Assembly (NCBI GenBank): GCA_005879065.1
Contig: VBLU01000012.1
Coordinates: 1 to 7,116, forward strand
Origin: Methanobacteriota archaeon
GTDB lineage: Archaea > Thermoplasmatota > Thermoplasmata > RBG-16-68-12
DNA length: 7,116 bases
Reading direction: 5' to 3'
In this document: positions 5,227 through 7,116 of the stretch, one piece after another
Position numbering within the stretch: position 1 is the first letter of the stretch
Layout: each line of letters opens with the position of its first letter
The notes under the pieces: generated by a model
Told to the model about the DNA's origin: nothing
Database searches by the model: none
The model's input: only the letters and a program-made list of their open reading frames with translations
Translations under genes and position numbers: made by a program

Positions 5227-5752
5227 GATCGACCGCGCGCGGTTCGTCGCTGCGTTGAAGGCGGCCGGGGCCCTACAGTTCGGGACCTTCACGCTGTCCA
5301 GCGGCCGGACCTCCCCGTACTACGTAGATATCAAGAGGGCGGTCACGCGACCGGACCTGTTGCGCACGATCGCGGACGGCATGGCGCCGTTCGCGCGGGA
5401 CTCCAACCGGATCGCGGGCGTCGAACTGGGCGCGGTCCCGATTGCCGCCGCGGTGGGCCTGGCCAGCGGCAAGCCGTACATCATGGTGCGCAAGGCTTCG
5501 AAGGAACACGGGACGAAAAAAGAGTTCGAAGGGGACTTGAATCGCGGGGACCGGGTCCTCTTCGTCGAGGACGTCGTCACGAGCGGTGGCACGCTTCGGG
5601 GCGCGATCGAACGGCTCCGCGGACACGGGGCCGTGATCGAGGACTGCGTCTGCGTCGTCGACCGAGAGGAAGGCGGCAAGCTGTTGCTCGCCGAAATCAG
5701 CGTCCGACTCCACGCGCTTCTTTCTTCGAAGGATCTGCTCGACCGGGCGTAG
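5213..5752 (+). CDS. pyrE: Orotate phosphoribosyltransferase
   Basis: Transfers the ribose 5-phosphate group of PRPP to orotate, giving OMP in de novo pyrimidine synthesis; cytosolic, expected to act as a dimer. The 179 residues fit the family's compact archaeal form. Key segments: FTLSSGRTSPYYVDIKRAV (26-44), ELGAVPIAAAVGL (71-83), the flexible-loop region MVRKASKEHGTKKEFEG (91-107) with its catalytic-type Lys residues, and the PRPP-binding VLFVEDVVTSGGT (115-127, acidic pair Glu119-Asp120). ATG 5213 lies inside the 3' end of carS (14-base overlap) with GGGG at 5202-5205 upstream, so translation is probably coupled. The pairing is sensible: PyrE feeds UTP/CTP supply and CarS consumes CTP. 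Confidence 0.95.
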   Translation: MSPGEIDRARFVAALKAAGALQFGTFTLSSGRTSPYYVDIKRAVTRPDLLRTIADGMAPFARDSNRIAGVELGAVPIAAAVGLASGKPYIMVRKASKEHGTKKEFEGDLNRGDRVLFVEDVVTSGGTLRGAIERLRGHGAVIEDCVCVVDREEGGKLLLAEISVRLHALLSSKDLLDRA

Positions 5753-5793
5753 ACTGCGGTCCGTGCACTTTCGGCCACCTCCCCCCAGCGTCC

Positions 5794-5800
5794 ATTCATA
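5794..5800 (+). promoter_or_regulatory. TATA-like box for xseA
   Basis: ATTCATA stands out in the 69-base gap after pyrE and is centred 25 and 28 bases before the tandem ATGs at 5822 and 5825. This suggests xseA has its own promoter and a leaderless start, separate from the carS-pyrE transcript. Confidence 0.4.
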
Positions 5801-5821
5801 CCTTCGGGTTTGCGTTTCCCG

Positions 5822-7063
5822 ATGATGGACCCTATCGCCGTCCCCTGGGAACCGAGGCCGGGCGTACCGGCGGCGATTACGGTCTCGCAACTCGCCCGAC
5901 TCATCCGCGAGACGGTCCGCTCGAACCCGCTGCTCAGCCGCATCCTCGTGCGCGGGGAGGTGAGCAACCTCCAGACCGCGCCCGCGGGCCACGTCTTCTT
6001 CACGCTGAAGGACGCGACGGCCCAGGTCTCCTGTACGCTCTTCCGCGAGGATGCCGAGCTCTTGGGATTCGACCCCGAGGACGGCATGGACGTCGTCGTG
6101 TCGGGCGACGTGGACGTGTTCCCACGAAAAGGGACCGTGCAACTGCTGGTGCGGGCGGCGACCCCTGCCGGCGTCGGGGCCTTCTGGGCCGCGTACCAGA
6201 GGACGAGGAAGAAACTGGCCGCCGAAGGCCTGTTCGATTCCGCGCGCAAACGTCCCCTCCCCTCGTTCCCACGCCGGATCGGTGTGGTCACCTCGGAGAT
6301 CGGCGCGGTCGTCCACGATATCGTGACGATTCTTCGGCGGCGCTATCCGATCGCCCACATCGTCGTCGCTCCCGCCCTGGTCCAGGGACCGGGTGCGCCG
6401 GCGAGTCTGCGTCGCGCCCTCGCGGCCCTCGCCGACCGAGTGGATGTCGTGATTCTGGCGCGCGGCGGCGGATCCCTCGAGGACCTGTGGTGTTTCAACG
6501 ACGAGGGCCTTGCGCGGGCGGTGGCCTCGTGCCGCGTGCCCGTCGTCAGCGCGATCGGCCATGAGACGGACGTGACGATCGTGGATTTCGTCGCGGACGT
6601 GCGGGCCGCGACCCCGAGTGCCGCGGCGGAGCTCGTGTCTCCGAATTCCGTCGCGTTGGCCGCTCAATTGAACCAGGCGGGTCGTCTCTTGGCCCAGTCC
6701 ATCCGAGAGATCGTGTCGGCCGCTCGCGAACGGGTCAGAGGTCTCGGGGAACGGATGTCGCCGCGCGGGTTACGACGGAGCGTCGAAACGAATCGCGAGC
6801 AGCTCGAACGCCTCCATGAGGCCCTCTCGGCCATCGGCTCTCGCGAGATCCTTCGACATCGGGAGAACCTTGCCGCCGTTGGCCGCCGGTTGGACTTGCT
6901 GAGTCCCCTCGCGACCTTGCAGCGCGGGTACGCGATCGCCGAACGGGAGGACGGGCACATCGTCGCCCGGGCGACGGAGGTCGAGGAGGGAGACGCCCTC
7001 GCGGTCCGCTTCCAAGACGGGCGGATTCACGTTCACGTGAAGGGAGGAGGGCAAGCGGCATGA
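5822..7063 (+). CDS. xseA: Exonuclease VII large subunit
   Basis: Catalytic subunit of exonuclease VII, which degrades single-stranded DNA from both ends into short oligonucleotides. The 413 residues show an N-terminal OB-fold (about 20-112, with RGEVSNLQTAPAGHVFFTLKD). The catalytic core follows: RRIGVVTSEIGAVVHDI (151-167), RGGGSLEDLWCFNDE (214-228) and SAIGHETDVTIVDFVADVRA (243-262). A helical, coiled-coil-like region runs from about 275 to 355. The C-terminal segment starts at LSPLATLQRGYAIAE (360-374). All diagnostic motifs are intact. It is shorter than the E. coli protein (456), mostly in the helical region, and close to short bacterial forms. The frame opens at a TTG at 5810; tandem ATGs at 5822 and 5825 fit the TATA-like box better. 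The enzyme is mainly bacterial and patchy in archaea, so ancient transfer is likely, though base composition matches its neighbours. Confidence 0.95.
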   Translation: MMDPIAVPWEPRPGVPAAITVSQLARLIRETVRSNPLLSRILVRGEVSNLQTAPAGHVFFTLKDATAQVSCTLFREDAELLGFDPEDGMDVVVSGDVDVFPRKGTVQLLVRAATPAGVGAFWAAYQRTRKKLAAEGLFDSARKRPLPSFPRRIGVVTSEIGAVVHDIVTILRRRYPIAHIVVAPALVQGPGAPASLRRALAALADRVDVVILARGGGSLEDLWCFNDEGLARAVASCRVPVVSAIGHETDVTIVDFVADVRAATPSAAAELVSPNSVALAAQLNQAGRLLAQSIREIVSAARERVRGLGERMSPRGLRRSVETNREQLERLHEALSAIGSREILRHRENLAAVGRRLDLLSPLATLQRGYAIAEREDGHIVARATEVEEGDALAVRFQDGRIHVHVKGGGQAA

Positions 7064-7116
7064 CGGACGAGCCGACGTTCGAGGAATCCCTACGAGCGCT
7101 CGAGGAAAGGGTGGAC
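7060..7116 (+). CDS. xseB: Exonuclease VII small subunit (5' part, cut by window end)
   Basis: The first 19 codons are visible: MTDEPTFEESLRALEERVD. The FEESLRALEE segment is the typical start of the small, helical XseB subunit, which wraps the coiled-coil region of XseA. The ATG shares bases with the xseA stop (ATGA overlap) and has a strong GGAGGAGGG at 7043-7051, giving coupled translation. The stop lies beyond the window. Confidence 0.85.
   Translation, partial: MTDEPTFEESLRALEERVD

Noticed and set aside
5273..6667. Long minus-strand open frame (464 codons) antisense to pyrE and xseA
   Set aside because: pyrE and xseA on the plus strand carry full family motifs. The antisense product is Arg/Gly/His-rich and low in structure, as expected from shadow frames in GC-rich DNA.

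Overview
The window looks archaeal, most likely a high-GC member of Thermoplasmatota (Thermoplasmata). It carries CDP-archaeol synthase, an enzyme of ether-lipid synthesis found in archaea. It also has a DUF61/UPF0216 gene, two KaiC/Rad55-type ATPases and an archaeal-style orotate phosphoribosyltransferase. Several start codons lie 26-32 bases downstream of TTTATA-like boxes, as expected for archaeal promoters with no leader or a very short one. The phylum is an inference from gene content and style, not from a search.

Layout. At the left edge is a small helical protein (+, to 395, probably cut at its 5' end). It converges with a 2-base gap on a DUF61 protein (-, 398-808). Next comes a zinc-ribbon membrane protein (+, 900-1775). 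The centre holds two related single-domain KaiC-like ATPases on the minus strand (1813-2532 and 3455-4156). Between them, on the plus strand, is an unrecognised helical protein (2678-3463) whose C-terminus looks like a Roadblock/LC7 fold. The second ATPase and this protein overlap by 9 bases tail to tail. The right half is all plus strand: a 75-residue basic protein (4315-4542), carS (4615-5226), pyrE (5213-5752, overlapping carS), xseA (about 5822-7063) and the first 19 codons of xseB (from 7060, overlapping xseA).

How the genes fit together. CarS uses CTP to activate archaeol phosphate precursors for polar lipid synthesis, and PyrE makes OMP on the route to UTP and CTP, so the overlapping pair joins a CTP consumer to CTP supply. 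XseA and XseB are the two subunits of exonuclease VII. The two ATPases plus the Roadblock-like protein form a possible nucleotide-switch module, but this is inferred from fold and position only.

Most notable signals: (1) a 23-base element with a perfect inner inverted repeat occurs twice, 21 of 23 bases identical, just upstream of the 75-residue gene and of carS. It looks like a shared operator or promoter element. (2) Both ATPases carry the same altered Walker A motif, with Met in place of the Gly before the catalytic Lys. (3) The ATPase / Roadblock-like / ATPase arrangement. No rRNA, tRNA, CRISPR or mobile element was seen, and no gene-free stretch exceeds about 160 bases.
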